This document shows positions 16,901 to 26,012 of a DNA stretch of 64,000 bases, one piece after another. A model generated the notes under the pieces. That model ran no database searches. It saw only the letters and a program-made list of their open reading frames with translations, and was not told the DNA's origin. Numbering within the stretch: position 1 is the first letter of the stretch; every line of letters starts with the position of its first letter. The position numbers and the translations under genes were made by a program. Source of the stretch: Amycolatopsis pithecellobii (GTDB taxonomy: Bacteria > Actinomycetota > Actinomycetes > Mycobacteriales > Pseudonocardiaceae); assembly GCF_009707865.1 (NCBI RefSeq), contig NZ_WMBA01000003.1:1-64000 (forward strand), read 5' to 3'.

Positions 16901-17227
16901 ATGTCAACGAACCCGGATCCCGCCACGGCACAGACGTTCATGGTGGTCGGAATCCTCCGCGACGATACGGATCTCGCGGAATTCGCCGCGCTGCGAGATG
17001 CTGAGCACAAGCAGCTGGAGGTGCTGCGCGCGGAGGGGAAGATCGGCGCCCACTACGTTTCCCCGGCCCGGCGGGCAACCTTCATCGAGATGATCGCCGC
17101 CGACGAGAAGGAGGTCGCGGAGACGCTGGCGAGTCTGCCTTTCGGCCGGTTCTTCGATGCCGATGTCTACCCGACCGCGCCCCCGGACGCCGCGGAGGTC
17201 GCCCACCGAACGCGGTCATGGTCGTGA
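16901..17227 (+). CDS. YciI/muconolactone-isomerase-like small protein
   Basis: A 108-residue protein with a ferredoxin-like alpha+beta pattern. It has an N-terminal strand (TFMVVGILRD), a helix with LRDAEHKQLEVLRAEGKI and a C-terminal strand (LPFGRFFDADVYPT). This resembles YciI-like proteins and muconolactone isomerases. The ATG at 16901 follows AAGGAAAG closely. It is the first gene after the triple operator, with the oxidoreductase gene 40 bases downstream. A catalytic role in isomerisation or removal of a by-product is possible; the similarity is weak. Confidence 0.75.
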   Translation: MSTNPDPATAQTFMVVGILRDDTDLAEFAALRDAEHKQLEVLRAEGKIGAHYVSPARRATFIEMIAADEKEVAETLASLPFGRFFDADVYPTAPPDAAEVAHRTRSWS

Positions 17228-17267
17228 ACCGGGACCTGACCTCGTTGACGCACAACGAAAGGATGTC

Positions 17268-18170
17268 GTGAAAGCGATCCGATTCGAGCGGTACGGCGCC
17301 CCGGAGGTGCTCGCCCTCCTCGACGTCGATGAGCCGCACCCGCAGGCCGGGCAGGTCCGCATCAAGGTCCGCGCGGTGGGCGTCAACGGCATCGACTGGA
17401 AGATCCGTGCGGGGCAGCTACGCGAGATGCTCGATCCGCCGATGCCCGCCGGCACCGGATCCGACGCGGCGGGCATCGTCGACGAGGTGGGCGATGGCGT
17501 GACCGGCGTCCAGGCCGGCGACGCCGTGTTCGGCTTCGGCGCCGGAGTCCTCGCCGAGTACGCCGTGCTGGAGGCGTGGGCCGGCATGCCGGACGGCTTG
17601 TCCTTCGAGGAAGCGGCCGGATATCCGATCCCGGTGGAGACGGCGTTTCGCATCCTCGACGAGGTCGGCATCCAGCGAGGCCAGACCCTGTTCGTCAGCG
17701 GCGCCTCGGGAGGAGTGGGCACCGCCGTCATCCAGATCGCCGGCGACCGGGGGATTACCGTCATCGGCACGGCCAGTGCCGCCAACCAGGACTACCTCCG
17801 AGCCCTCGGCGCGGTGCCGACGACCTACGGCGACGGATTCGCCGACCGGGTCCGTGCGCTGGCGCCGGACGGCATCGACGCCGCCCTGGACATCTCCGGT
17901 TCGGGCGTCATCGCGGACTGCATCGCGCTCACCGGCGACCCGTCGCGGGTGCTGTCCATTGCGGACTTCACCGCCACCCAGCAGGGCGCCAAGGTGTCCT
18001 TCCAGCCCGGCGACAAGGCCGCCGCACTGCGCCGCGCCGCCGCGCTGTATGCCAAGGGCGCCCTGCACATTCCCGTCGAGAAAACGTTCACGCTGGCCGA
18101 CGTGGCCGCCGCACACGCCTACAGCGAAGCGGGCCACGCCGCGGGGCGAACGGTCATCACCGTGGCCTGA
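17268..18170 (+). CDS. NADP-dependent MDR oxidoreductase
   Basis: A 300-residue quinone-oxidoreductase-like protein with the GroES-like domain (VGVNGIDWKIRAG, GTGSDAAGIVDEVG) and the nucleotide motif VSGASGGVGTAVIQIA at about residue 145. No zinc-binding cluster is seen. The GTG at 17268 is preceded by GAAAGGA. It is co-transcribed with the YciI-like gene and under the same triple operator. It converges on the 3-hydroxyacyl-CoA dehydrogenase gene. Confidence 0.9.
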   Translation: MKAIRFERYGAPEVLALLDVDEPHPQAGQVRIKVRAVGVNGIDWKIRAGQLREMLDPPMPAGTGSDAAGIVDEVGDGVTGVQAGDAVFGFGAGVLAEYAVLEAWAGMPDGLSFEEAAGYPIPVETAFRILDEVGIQRGQTLFVSGASGGVGTAVIQIAGDRGITVIGTASAANQDYLRALGAVPTTYGDGFADRVRALAPDGIDAALDISGSGVIADCIALTGDPSRVLSIADFTATQQGAKVSFQPGDKAAALRRAAALYAKGALHIPVEKTFTLADVAAAHAYSEAGHAAGRTVITVA

Positions 18171-18195
18171 TCCGGCCGGGGACAGCGCCGCTGAG

Positions 18196-19077
18196 CTACA
18201 CCGCCAGTTGTGAAGAGCCGTTTTCGTAGAATCCGGCTCCCGACTTGTTGCCATAGCGACTCTGTTCGACCAGCTGCGCCAAGATCGGCGGCGGGGTGAA
18301 GCGGTCTCCGCCGTAGTGCTCGCTGAGGGCGGTGGACACTCTGAGTGCGGTGTCGAGCCCCGCGAGGTCGAGGGTGGCGATCGGTCCCATCTTGTGTCCG
18401 TACATGAGCCGGGCCACCTTGTCGACATCCTCGGGTGTCGCGATGCCTTCATCGACCAGGCGCGCCGCCTCCATGCACAGGGCAGTGCTGAGCCGGTTCG
18501 AGATGAAACCGGGGACATCCTTGCGGCACAACACGATCTCCCGATCGCACGCCGCCAGGAACTCCCTGGTCACCTCCAGTGCCGCCTCGCTCGTGTGGTC
18601 GCCGAGGATGACTTCGACGAGCGTCATCAGCGGTGGGGGGTTCGAGAAGTGAACCCCGATGACTCGTTCCGGTCGCTCACAGGGCTCGGCGATCCTGCTG
18701 ATCTGAAACTGCGAGGTGTTGGTGGCCAGCACGACATCGGGCCGGCAGGAGTCGCCGAGCTTGGCGAACAGGGCTTGTTTGGCGTCGAGATCTTCGACGA
18801 TCGCCTCGATGACGAGGTCGGCTCCCCGGGCCGCTTCCACCAGGTCGGTCGTCGTCCCGATCCGTGCTCGGGCATCCGCCGCGGCCACCTCGCCGAGGCG
18901 ACCGGAACGGACCAACCGGGTCAGACTGTCCTCGATGCGGGCGAGTCCGCGGGCGAGCACTTCCTCCCCGGTATCGACGAGGGTGACCTGGAACCCGCCC
19001 TGTGCGGCGACCTGGGCGATTCCGCTGCCCATCAGGCCGGCGCCCACCACGAGCACCTCACGTATCTCAGCACTCAT
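18196..19077 (-). CDS. 3-hydroxyacyl-CoA dehydrogenase
   Basis: A 293-residue single-domain FadB2/PaaH-like enzyme with the NAD motif VVGAGLMGSGIAQVAA at the N-terminus. The catalytic region reads VIGVHFSNPPPLMTLVEV (His of the His-Glu pair), followed by DVPGFISNRL. It oxidises (S)-3-hydroxyacyl-CoA to 3-oxoacyl-CoA with NAD. It is the last gene of a three-gene operon and overlaps the thiolase stop by four bases. The thiolase would then cleave its product. Confidence 0.94.
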   Translation of the reverse strand: MSAEIREVLVVGAGLMGSGIAQVAAQGGFQVTLVDTGEEVLARGLARIEDSLTRLVRSGRLGEVAAADARARIGTTTDLVEAARGADLVIEAIVEDLDAKQALFAKLGDSCRPDVVLATNTSQFQISRIAEPCERPERVIGVHFSNPPPLMTLVEVILGDHTSEAALEVTREFLAACDREIVLCRKDVPGFISNRLSTALCMEAARLVDEGIATPEDVDKVARLMYGHKMGPIATLDLAGLDTALRVSTALSEHYGGDRFTPPPILAQLVEQSRYGNKSGAGFYENGSSQLAV

Positions 19078-20258
19078 CGATCCAGCTCCGGGCCGAACAG
19101 CGCAATGAAGCTCACGAACTCCCCGGGGAGACCACCCATGTTGTGGGCGAGTCCCAGTCTCGGATTGTCGAGTTGCCGCGGGCCTGCCTCACCACGGAAC
19201 TGCAGCCAGAGCTCGAACATCATCCGCAACCCGCTGGCACCCACGGGATGGCCGAACGACTTGAGTCCGCCATCGGGATTCACCGGCAGGTCCCCGTCGA
19301 GATCGTAACGCCCGTTCAGGATGTCTTCCCAGGCCTTGCCTCGCTCGGAAAACCCGAGATCCTCCATGAGGATCAGCTCCGTGGGCGTGAAGCAGTCATG
19401 CACCTCGGCCATCGAGATCTGCGTGGCGGGATCGGTCACGCCCGCTTCGCTGTAGGCGACCTTCGCGCAGGCGGCAACCTCGGGGAAACTGGAGTGACGC
19501 CGGCCGGCGGTGGCCGCGCCGTCGCTGGACCCGGCGTGCAGTGACATTCCCTTGAGGAACATCGGCTTGTCGGTGTACTTGTACGCATCCTCAGCGCGCA
19601 CGATGATCGCCGCGGCGCCGCCATCGGCGACCCCCGAGCAGTCGAAGACGCTCAAATTCCCCGCGACGCGGGGCGCCTTGTCGATGGTTTCCTTCGGCAC
19701 GACAGAGGTGTACTGAGCCCGGCTGTTGCGTGCCCCGTTGCTGTGGTTCTTCCACGCGATATGGGTCATCGCCTGACGCAACTTCGCCGGGTCGACCGCA
19801 TAGTGATCGCTGTAGGCATCGGGCAACATCGCATAAGAGGCCGGGGCACTGACCTCGGGGACCGTGTTGTCGCTGGGCGGATTGTCGACGGTCAGCCCGG
19901 AATATCCGGAGTCCTTCAACTTCTCGACACCGACCGCCATCGCGACGTCGTAAACCCCGGCGGCCACGGCGAACGCCGCGTTGCGGAAGGCGTCCGAGCC
20001 GCTGGCGCAAAAGTTCTCGACCCGCGTCACCGGACGCTCGACCTTCAGCGCCTTGGCCAACGGCAGTCCCGCATGACCGGTCGCCAGCGTCGAGTACCAG
20101 TAGGCGTCGATGTCGTCCTTCGTCAGCCCGGGGACCGAGGCCAATGCCGCCTGAGCCGCGTCGACCACGAGATCGTCGCCCGAGGTGTCCCACAGCTCGC
20201 CGAAATTGGTGCAGCCCATGCCGATGACGGCGATCCTGTCGTGCAGACCCTTGCTCAT
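19074..20258 (-). CDS. SCP-x-type thiolase
   Basis: A 394-residue thiolase with the nucleophilic Cys in VENFCASGSDAFRNA (about residue 89) and the His motif SFGHPVGASGLRM. The second catalytic Cys (CGGG motif) is absent; the matching place reads AHNMGGLPGEF, as in SCP-x/lipid-transfer thiolases. These often act with DUF35 partners on branched, steroid or aromatic-ketone acyl-CoAs. It overlaps the DUF35-fusion gene upstream and the dehydrogenase downstream by four bases each. The three are thus made in fixed ratio. Confidence 0.92.
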   Translation of the reverse strand: MSKGLHDRIAVIGMGCTNFGELWDTSGDDLVVDAAQAALASVPGLTKDDIDAYWYSTLATGHAGLPLAKALKVERPVTRVENFCASGSDAFRNAAFAVAAGVYDVAMAVGVEKLKDSGYSGLTVDNPPSDNTVPEVSAPASYAMLPDAYSDHYAVDPAKLRQAMTHIAWKNHSNGARNSRAQYTSVVPKETIDKAPRVAGNLSVFDCSGVADGGAAAIIVRAEDAYKYTDKPMFLKGMSLHAGSSDGAATAGRRHSSFPEVAACAKVAYSEAGVTDPATQISMAEVHDCFTPTELILMEDLGFSERGKAWEDILNGRYDLDGDLPVNPDGGLKSFGHPVGASGLRMMFELWLQFRGEAGPRQLDNPRLGLAHNMGGLPGEFVSFIALFGPELDR

Positions 20259-21637
20259 CGCGCGGCTCCATTCACTCGACGTGCTTTCCAGAAGTAGTTG
20301 GGCACGCCCGCGGCCTCGTAGGTGCGCCGGAAGACCGGCTCGACGAGATCTCCCAGCCCGGTCCCGGCACCGCTGGAGTCGGCGATCTCCATCGTCAACC
20401 GCCCGCCCCCCTCGAAATCGACCATGGCCGCGACCGCGGGCGGCGCGGGCGTGTCCGTGACCGCGTCAGTGCTGATCGCCGCTATCCGGCCGTGACGACC
20501 GGCGACGGAATGGGGAACCTGGCTGTCGGTTGCTCCGCAATCGCCGCAGACGCGATGGGCCGGCAGATAGACCTTGCCGCACTCGGTGCAACGACCGCCG
20601 GTCAAGGCGTACTTCCAGTCCGCGTTGCGGGCTGCCGGGGGAGCGGCGACCCCGGGTTTGTCCGGACGGCGCGCCGGCTCGCGCTGGATCCGGCCACTCC
20701 AGGTGAGGAACTCGACGTAGCTGAGCGACCGCCGGTCCGACAGCTGCTCGCTCCATCGCCGGTCGCCAGGTCCGTCTCGCAGGACGTTGAGCAGCAGCGC
20801 ATCGACACTGCCGACGGCGTTGACGAGCAGGATCGTGTCCCCCGACCGTGCCGAATCCAGTGCACGGGCCAGCAAGACGCCGATGTCGGCGGCTGCGCAG
20901 TACCCGACGCGGGACCGGTGCGCCGCCAGCACACCGGACTCGTCCTTCGAGCCGATGGCACTCGCGCTACGAAGGGCGAACCGGCGCTGCGGCGTCGACA
21001 CCAGTGTGACGGTCGGCGGCTCGACAACCCCGCTGCTCTTGCCGACCTCGGAGACCACCCGGTGAATCGCGCGGGACAAGGCGTGCTGGGAGAAGCGCTC
21101 CTCCCACACCTGGGCGTAGTCCGATCCCGGGGCGCGCCACACATCCATGAGTTCGGTCGAGACCGAGGCAGTACCGAGCACCGTGGCCACCGGGTCCGGC
21201 CCGTCACCGAAGGCAAAAGCGGCTCCGGCGTCACCACCGTCGGCTTCGTCCGCCGAACCGCTACGGCCGCTCCGATGGTCGCCCATGACGGCGATACCGC
21301 CCATGGCCGCCGCCACGCTCAGCGCGCCGAAACCGCCGCGGAGCCCGGCAACGTCAACGGTCAGCCGCCCGTCATCCCAGCCGAGCGCGGCACGGACGAC
21401 GGTCGCATTGGTCTTGTCCATGAACGGTGGGGACGCGGTGGCGAAGAACAGGGGAGCGTCCCGCGGAACGCCGGTGAGCCGGCCGGCGGCGGCGACACCC
21501 ATGGTGACCGCATCTTCGTCGTAGCCGGCGACAGAGCGGCCCCCTGACCCCGGGGGACCGCCGACCGCGTCGGCAAGCGTGGACTGCTCGAGCACGTTGC
21601 CCGGCAGGTACGCGGCATACGACAACAGGGGCTTCAC
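20255..21637 (-). CDS. HMG-CoA-synthase/KAS III-like protein fused to a DUF35 zinc-ribbon/OB domain
   Basis: A 460-residue fusion. The first about 330 residues have the thiolase-superfamily fold of HMG-CoA synthase or KAS III, but the nucleophile Cys is missing: the site reads VAGLRGGFGAL. The rest is a DUF35 module with a four-Cys zinc ribbon (CTECGKVYLPAHRVCGDCG) and an OB-fold with FRRTYEAAG at the end. The GTG at 21637 was chosen because GGAAAGGA precedes it. DUF35 proteins scaffold thiolase and HMGS-like subunits, as in PhlACB acetyltransferase and archaeal HMGS complexes. This protein probably forms a complex with the SCP-x thiolase next door. Confidence 0.85.
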   Translation of the reverse strand: MKPLLSYAAYLPGNVLEQSTLADAVGGPPGSGGRSVAGYDEDAVTMGVAAAGRLTGVPRDAPLFFATASPPFMDKTNATVVRAALGWDDGRLTVDVAGLRGGFGALSVAAAMGGIAVMGDHRSGRSGSADEADGGDAGAAFAFGDGPDPVATVLGTASVSTELMDVWRAPGSDYAQVWEERFSQHALSRAIHRVVSEVGKSSGVVEPPTVTLVSTPQRRFALRSASAIGSKDESGVLAAHRSRVGYCAAADIGVLLARALDSARSGDTILLVNAVGSVDALLLNVLRDGPGDRRWSEQLSDRRSLSYVEFLTWSGRIQREPARRPDKPGVAAPPAARNADWKYALTGGRCTECGKVYLPAHRVCGDCGATDSQVPHSVAGRHGRIAAISTDAVTDTPAPPAVAAMVDFEGGGRLTMEIADSSGAGTGLGDLVEPVFRRTYEAAGVPNYFWKARRVNGAAR

Positions 21638-21698
21638 GAGGGTCCTTTCCGAGACCGGAGACGCCTGATCAGACTGAGACGTCGTCGGCGCAGATTCA

Positions 21699-21710
21699 GT
21701 ATGGCCATAC
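21699..21710. promoter_or_regulatory. Palindrome GTATGGCCATAC upstream of the thiolase operon
   Basis: A perfect 12-bp palindrome 62 bases before the GTG of the DUF35 fusion gene. It is close to where the transcript start is expected on the minus strand. It may be bound by a GntR- or TetR-type repressor; no regulator gene is adjacent. Confidence 0.5.
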
Positions 21711-21712
21711 AA

Positions 21713-22729
21713 TCACCGACCGCTCGTTCGGTCAAGTACGTCCAGCCCGATCGAACGTTCTGTCGTGAATTCAATCGGCTTGTCCGGAGGCCGGAGGCGG
21801 AGCGCGATCACGACACCGACGATCGTCAGCGCGCCGCCCACGACACCGAGAACGCCGACGTGCGAGTCGGAGCCCAGGACATCGATCAGTTCGGCGGTGA
21901 TGACCTGGCCCGCGATGGTGCACAGACCGAGCACGAGCACCCCGTGGATCCGTACCGTCCACGAGGCGAGCCAGATGAAGGTCATCCCGCACAGCCCGCC
22001 GAGATAGAGCCACCAGGTGTGGGGGAGTCCGTCAATCCGTCCATGCACGATGAAACTGACCGCAAGGAATCCTGCCAACGCGGTGCAGCCGACCACGAAG
22101 TTGTTCCAGGTGGTGGCGAGCGGGCCGCCGGCGGCGGCAACCCGGCCGTTCAGCGCCTGCTGGAGTGCGGAAAGGCTGCCGGCCACCAGGGCCAGTGCCG
22201 TGAAGAACGCGGCAAGCAGACTTGCGTCGCTCGCCAGACGTTCCGCGGCGGTCAGGAACACCGCCACCACGGCAAAGGCCGCTGCGACGACCCGCGGCGT
22301 GGTGATCGCCTGCTTGCCGTGCGGGGAGATGCCGAGATAGTCGACCGCAAGAGAGGTCCCGGCCTGTCCGGCCGTGAACGCGACGATGAACAGCGCCACC
22401 CCGATCGTGCCGACGGTGATGCCCTGACAGGCTGCGAAGAAGGCGCCACACAGCCCACCGACGAGCTCGACCGGCCGCAACCGGTGGGTCCGCAGGCCTT
22501 CACGCAACTGGCGCGCGCCCCGGCGTCCGGCCGGCGACAGCGTGACGATGATGCTGAGCAGCACCAATCCGCTGCCGAAACTGATCACCGCGGCCAGCGC
22601 ACCCGACCGCAGGCCGCTGCCCAGTCCATGGGCCAGCCGGCTGTTGATCTGCGATTGGCATGCCACCAGTGCGCCACCCAGCACCATGAGCGGGACCGAG
22701 GAAGTTCGACGGAGGGACGACCGCCTCAT
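21713..22729 (-). CDS. DMT-superfamily transporter (YdcZ/DUF606-like)
   Basis: A 338-residue protein with about ten membrane helices in two similar halves, each starting with VLGGALVACQSQINSRL-like or ATTWNNFVVGC-like segments typical of the YdcZ group. The ATG at 22729 overlaps the stop of the CocE-type hydrolase gene by four bases, supporting this start over longer frames. The direction of transport is unknown. Being coupled to a hydrolase, it may export or take up a substrate or product of that enzyme. Its 3' end contains a palindrome of the next operon's promoter. Confidence 0.82.
   Translation of the reverse strand: MRRSSLRRTSSVPLMVLGGALVACQSQINSRLAHGLGSGLRSGALAAVISFGSGLVLLSIIVTLSPAGRRGARQLREGLRTHRLRPVELVGGLCGAFFAACQGITVGTIGVALFIVAFTAGQAGTSLAVDYLGISPHGKQAITTPRVVAAAFAVVAVFLTAAERLASDASLLAAFFTALALVAGSLSALQQALNGRVAAAGGPLATTWNNFVVGCTALAGFLAVSFIVHGRIDGLPHTWWLYLGGLCGMTFIWLASWTVRIHGVLVLGLCTIAGQVITAELIDVLGSDSHVGVLGVVGGALTIVGVVIALRLRPPDKPIEFTTERSIGLDVLDRTSGR
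21718..21733. promoter_or_regulatory. Inverted repeat GACCGCTCGTTCGGTC at the thiolase-operon promoter
   Basis: Perfect 5-bp arms GACCG and CGGTC flank a 6-bp centre. On the minus strand a TTGACC -35-like box (21730-21735 on the plus numbering) overlaps it, so a bound protein would block the promoter. The half-site TCGTTCGG also occurs in the palindrome at 27304-27327. One regulator could bind both, possibly the XRE-TetR fusion protein. Confidence 0.5.
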
Positions 22730-24477
22730 GCGGCCGGAATGACGGGGAGCAGCACGTAAGGGCGCGACCCCTCGTCGAAATGAATCGTCGTCGTACCGCC
22801 GAAAATTTCCTTCGGACGATAGAATTCGTTCGTATGCGTGAACGGGCCGCACCCCTTCATCGAGAATTTGACGTTCGACATGGAATTCTGTTCCTCACCA
22901 TGCTCGAAATCGCGCCCGAGAACGGTGAAGACGAGCCGATAGCCGACCGGCACCACGATCGACGTCGGGTGGAATTCGATGTCCAGCGGGACCGGCACAC
23001 CGGGCTCGAGCGGCTGTGTCTCGTCCATGGTGTGGTGTGGCCGGTAGGGGGTGCTGAGTTCGGGATCGAGCTTGCGCATCGAGGCCCGCAGCCAGCCCTG
23101 CGCGACCGGCGTCTTGGGATCCATGGAACCGCGGAACAGCACTTCCTTGCCCTGCGGATCGAACACCCGGAGGACCAGGAACAGATCGGCATCCGTCGTC
23201 GTCGACGACACCACCATCTTCGCGGCGGCCTGGCCGGTGATCTCCAGTGGCTCTTCCAGCGGCGGTGTGGTGAAGTTCAGCCCTTCCCCCAGCGCCTCGA
23301 AGCTGACCGCCTCCGTCGTGGACGGCTCCTGCGTCGAAAGGCCCATGCCGTCGGGATCAAGGTAGAACTTCGTCCACTGTGTACGCGCGATCGGCCATTC
23401 GTTTTCCATCCGCAGCACGAATTTCTCACCCGGGTGGCGGATGTGGAGCTGCACGCGGGGCTCTTTGTCCCAGCCGTTGTCCGCACCCTTGAGGAAGTGG
23501 TCGAAAAACCGCTGCTGCAAAGCGATGCCGGCATCCGTGTAGAAGCTCGTCCAATGTTCGAAGCCGTGCATCTCGAGCCATTTCTGCTCGGCCGGTGCAC
23601 GCACGAAACCTTCCACGTTGCCGCGCGGGTGCTGCGGCTGGCCGCCCCAGTTTCCGGCGCTCAGGAAGGGCACCGTCATCTTCGACAGATCGGCCGTCCG
23701 CGCGCGATAGTATTCGTCGTCGAACGGATGGTCACGCTGCAACGAACTGGGATTGAACCGGTTGGCGGCGAGCTCTTCCTCGGACAAAGTGACGTCACCG
23801 GTGACCAGCTGACCCGTTACCGGATTGCGCGGTCCGTTCTCACCACGGCCATATTGCAGCCGTGCGCCCTGCATCTCGAAGGTGTTCGGCCCGAAGTCGT
23901 TCGCGATTCCGCCGTTGAACCAGACCTCGCGGTAGAGGTCGGAGAAACCCTCCCAGATGCAGCATGCCTTCAGCGACGGCGGGCTGTGCTTGGCCACCAT
24001 CCACTGATTGACCGCGAAATAGGAGATGCCGTTCATCCCGATGTTGCCGGTGCTCCACGACTGGACCGCCGCCCACTCGATGCATTCGGCGACGTCCTCG
24101 GTCTCGCGAGGCTGCCAGTAATCCAGGAAACCCGGCGACCGGCCGGAACCGCGCGAGTCGATGCGCAGACAGGCATAGCCCTTCGGTACCCATTTCTCCG
24201 GATCGACCACTTCCCAGCTCTGGTATTTGTTGGTCGATCCCTCGGCCACCTCCGGATAGTATTTGATCATCAGCTCCCAGGCGGACGGCCAGCCTTCCTG
24301 GATGAGATAGCCTTTGCCATAAGGTCCCATGCTCAGGATCACCGGATACCGGCCGTCCCCGATCGGCCTGAACAGATCGGCCCGCAAGACGATTCCGTCG
24401 CTCATTTCGATGGGGATGTCCCATTCGATATGCATGCCATCGGCAATGACGGGGGTTTCTGGCTGGATTTTGTCCAT
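22726..24477 (-). CDS. CocE/NonD-family hydrolase (S15 X-Pro dipeptidyl-peptidase-like)
   Basis: A 583-residue enzyme with the S15 alpha/beta-hydrolase domain. The early motif reads VILSMGPYGKG, then YACLRIDSRGSGRSPGF and the nucleophile in NIGMNGISYFA. A C-terminal jelly-roll domain follows (LDIEFHPTSIVVPVGYRLVF). The family includes cocaine esterase and acyl/amide hydrolases. There is no signal peptide, so it acts in the cytoplasm. The ATG at 24477 was chosen as it starts the conserved region. It is coupled to the DMT transporter downstream and follows the MFS gene. Confidence 0.9.
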   Translation of the reverse strand: MDKIQPETPVIADGMHIEWDIPIEMSDGIVLRADLFRPIGDGRYPVILSMGPYGKGYLIQEGWPSAWELMIKYYPEVAEGSTNKYQSWEVVDPEKWVPKGYACLRIDSRGSGRSPGFLDYWQPRETEDVAECIEWAAVQSWSTGNIGMNGISYFAVNQWMVAKHSPPSLKACCIWEGFSDLYREVWFNGGIANDFGPNTFEMQGARLQYGRGENGPRNPVTGQLVTGDVTLSEEELAANRFNPSSLQRDHPFDDEYYRARTADLSKMTVPFLSAGNWGGQPQHPRGNVEGFVRAPAEQKWLEMHGFEHWTSFYTDAGIALQQRFFDHFLKGADNGWDKEPRVQLHIRHPGEKFVLRMENEWPIARTQWTKFYLDPDGMGLSTQEPSTTEAVSFEALGEGLNFTTPPLEEPLEITGQAAAKMVVSSTTTDADLFLVLRVFDPQGKEVLFRGSMDPKTPVAQGWLRASMRKLDPELSTPYRPHHTMDETQPLEPGVPVPLDIEFHPTSIVVPVGYRLVFTVLGRDFEHGEEQNSMSNVKFSMKGCGPFTHTNEFYRPKEIFGGTTTIHFDEGSRPYVLLPVIPAA

Positions 24478-24517
24478 GGAGTCTTCCGATCTGTTCAGGC
24501 AAAGTGTTCGATTTGTT

Positions 24518-25972
24518 TCAGCTGACGGCGTGCCGGTCTTCGAGCTTCTTCGGGACCACGAAGAGTCCGAAGAGGACGAAGAACACCAGCGCGACGATCG
24601 CGACGCCGGCGAACAGCCAGCCGATGACCGACGCGGTTGGCAGTGTGCCCGACCCCAGATTGAGGACCGACAGAATTACGGCGTTGACTATCGAGGCGAT
24701 GATGCCCTGCCCGGCGCTCGATACGCCGAACATGATGGACGTGTTGTCCTTTCGCGCGGCGGCGGCCACCATCGACCAGCCGAGGTTGTAACACGTGACG
24801 GCGCCGATCCCGTAAATGAACACCCACAGGTAGGGCAGCCACAGTGCATCGTGGAAAAGGCTCAGCCCGAGGAACGCGACCGTGGTCGCCAGCCCGCCGA
24901 CCACCATCGGCACCCGCGGGCCCCACCGCACCAGCAAAGCCTTGCCGAGTGGCGCGGCGATGAGTGACCCGGGCAGCATCATGATCAGCGGCAGAGAGGA
25001 CGCCAAGAGGCCTGCCTGGTGACCGTATCCGGTCTCCACCGGTGCCTGCAGCATGACCGGTACCAGGATGTAGAGGCCGAACGACACGGCGATCATGCCG
25101 AGAATGGCGACGAAGCCGGAAACCATCTGCCGCACATCCATGTTCCTGAAGTCCATCAGGGGGGCCGGCGCCCGGCGCTGCTGGATCAGCCAGCCTGCGA
25201 ACACGACCACGGACACGGCCAGCAACGTCAGGATGTAGGGCGACCCCCATCCCGCGCTACCGCCCTCGCTGATCGCGAGCAGCAGTGCGGCCAGCCAGAT
25301 CCCGAGTCCGATCGCGCCGGGCCAGTCCAGCTTGACCCGGGCACGCACGGTTGCCGGCGTCTCGGGCGCCGGCAGCGCGAGCAGGAACATGGCGGCGTAG
25401 GCGGCGGCAGTGATCCAGAAGATGGCATGCCAGTTCGCGCCGAGCGTGACCAGCACCCCGCCGAGCAGGAGCAGGAGCGGTGTCGCGATCGCGATCGCCG
25501 TCCCCAGTGACATCCCCGCCGACTGGATCTGTTTCGCGGTCGCGCGGGCCCTCAGCAGACCCCATCCCAGTCCGGGGGCGATCGCCAAGCCCGTCAGGCA
25601 CCGGGCGATCACGAGCATGAGAAAACCGTTCGCGAACGCCCCGATCACGGCGCCGAGCAGACCTACCGTGAGGATCGGCAGCAGTACCTTGCGGTGCCCG
25701 ATCAGGTCTCCGAGCCGGGAGGTAAGGCCGACGCCGATCGCACTCGCGACCAGGTACGCGTTCAATATCCAACTGACCTGGCTGCTGCTCAGCGACAGGT
25801 CGGTGGTTATGGTCGTCACCATCGGAGACAACGACACGCTCTGAATATCGGAAGCGACGGCCGTGCTCACCAGCAGCGCCACGAGCAACGGAACCCGATC
25901 CGCTTTCGCCCGCTGCGGGGAGACTTGAGTGGTGGTAGACCGAGTTGATCCAACGTCTTTGTTGGAGACCAT
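24518..25972 (-). CDS. MFS transporter of the DHA2 (14-helix) type
   Basis: A 484-residue protein with about fourteen hydrophobic segments. It has the loop motif RLGDLIGHRKVLLPI and the motif C-like helix GLAIAPGLGWGLL of drug:H+ antiporters. Members export drugs, dyes or toxic intermediates. The stop is 40 bases before the CocE-type gene and the start 40 bases after the SDR gene. It therefore appears to be part of the group read leftward from the XRE-TetR intergenic region. Confidence 0.88.
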   Translation of the reverse strand: MVSNKDVGSTRSTTTQVSPQRAKADRVPLLVALLVSTAVASDIQSVSLSPMVTTITTDLSLSSSQVSWILNAYLVASAIGVGLTSRLGDLIGHRKVLLPILTVGLLGAVIGAFANGFLMLVIARCLTGLAIAPGLGWGLLRARATAKQIQSAGMSLGTAIAIATPLLLLLGGVLVTLGANWHAIFWITAAAYAAMFLLALPAPETPATVRARVKLDWPGAIGLGIWLAALLLAISEGGSAGWGSPYILTLLAVSVVVFAGWLIQQRRAPAPLMDFRNMDVRQMVSGFVAILGMIAVSFGLYILVPVMLQAPVETGYGHQAGLLASSLPLIMMLPGSLIAAPLGKALLVRWGPRVPMVVGGLATTVAFLGLSLFHDALWLPYLWVFIYGIGAVTCYNLGWSMVAAAARKDNTSIMFGVSSAGQGIIASIVNAVILSVLNLGSGTLPTASVIGWLFAGVAIVALVFFVLFGLFVVPKKLEDRHAVS

Positions 25973-26012
25973 GGAAGTGTCCTTAATTTCGTGGACGAAG
26001 GGTGTCTCTGCG

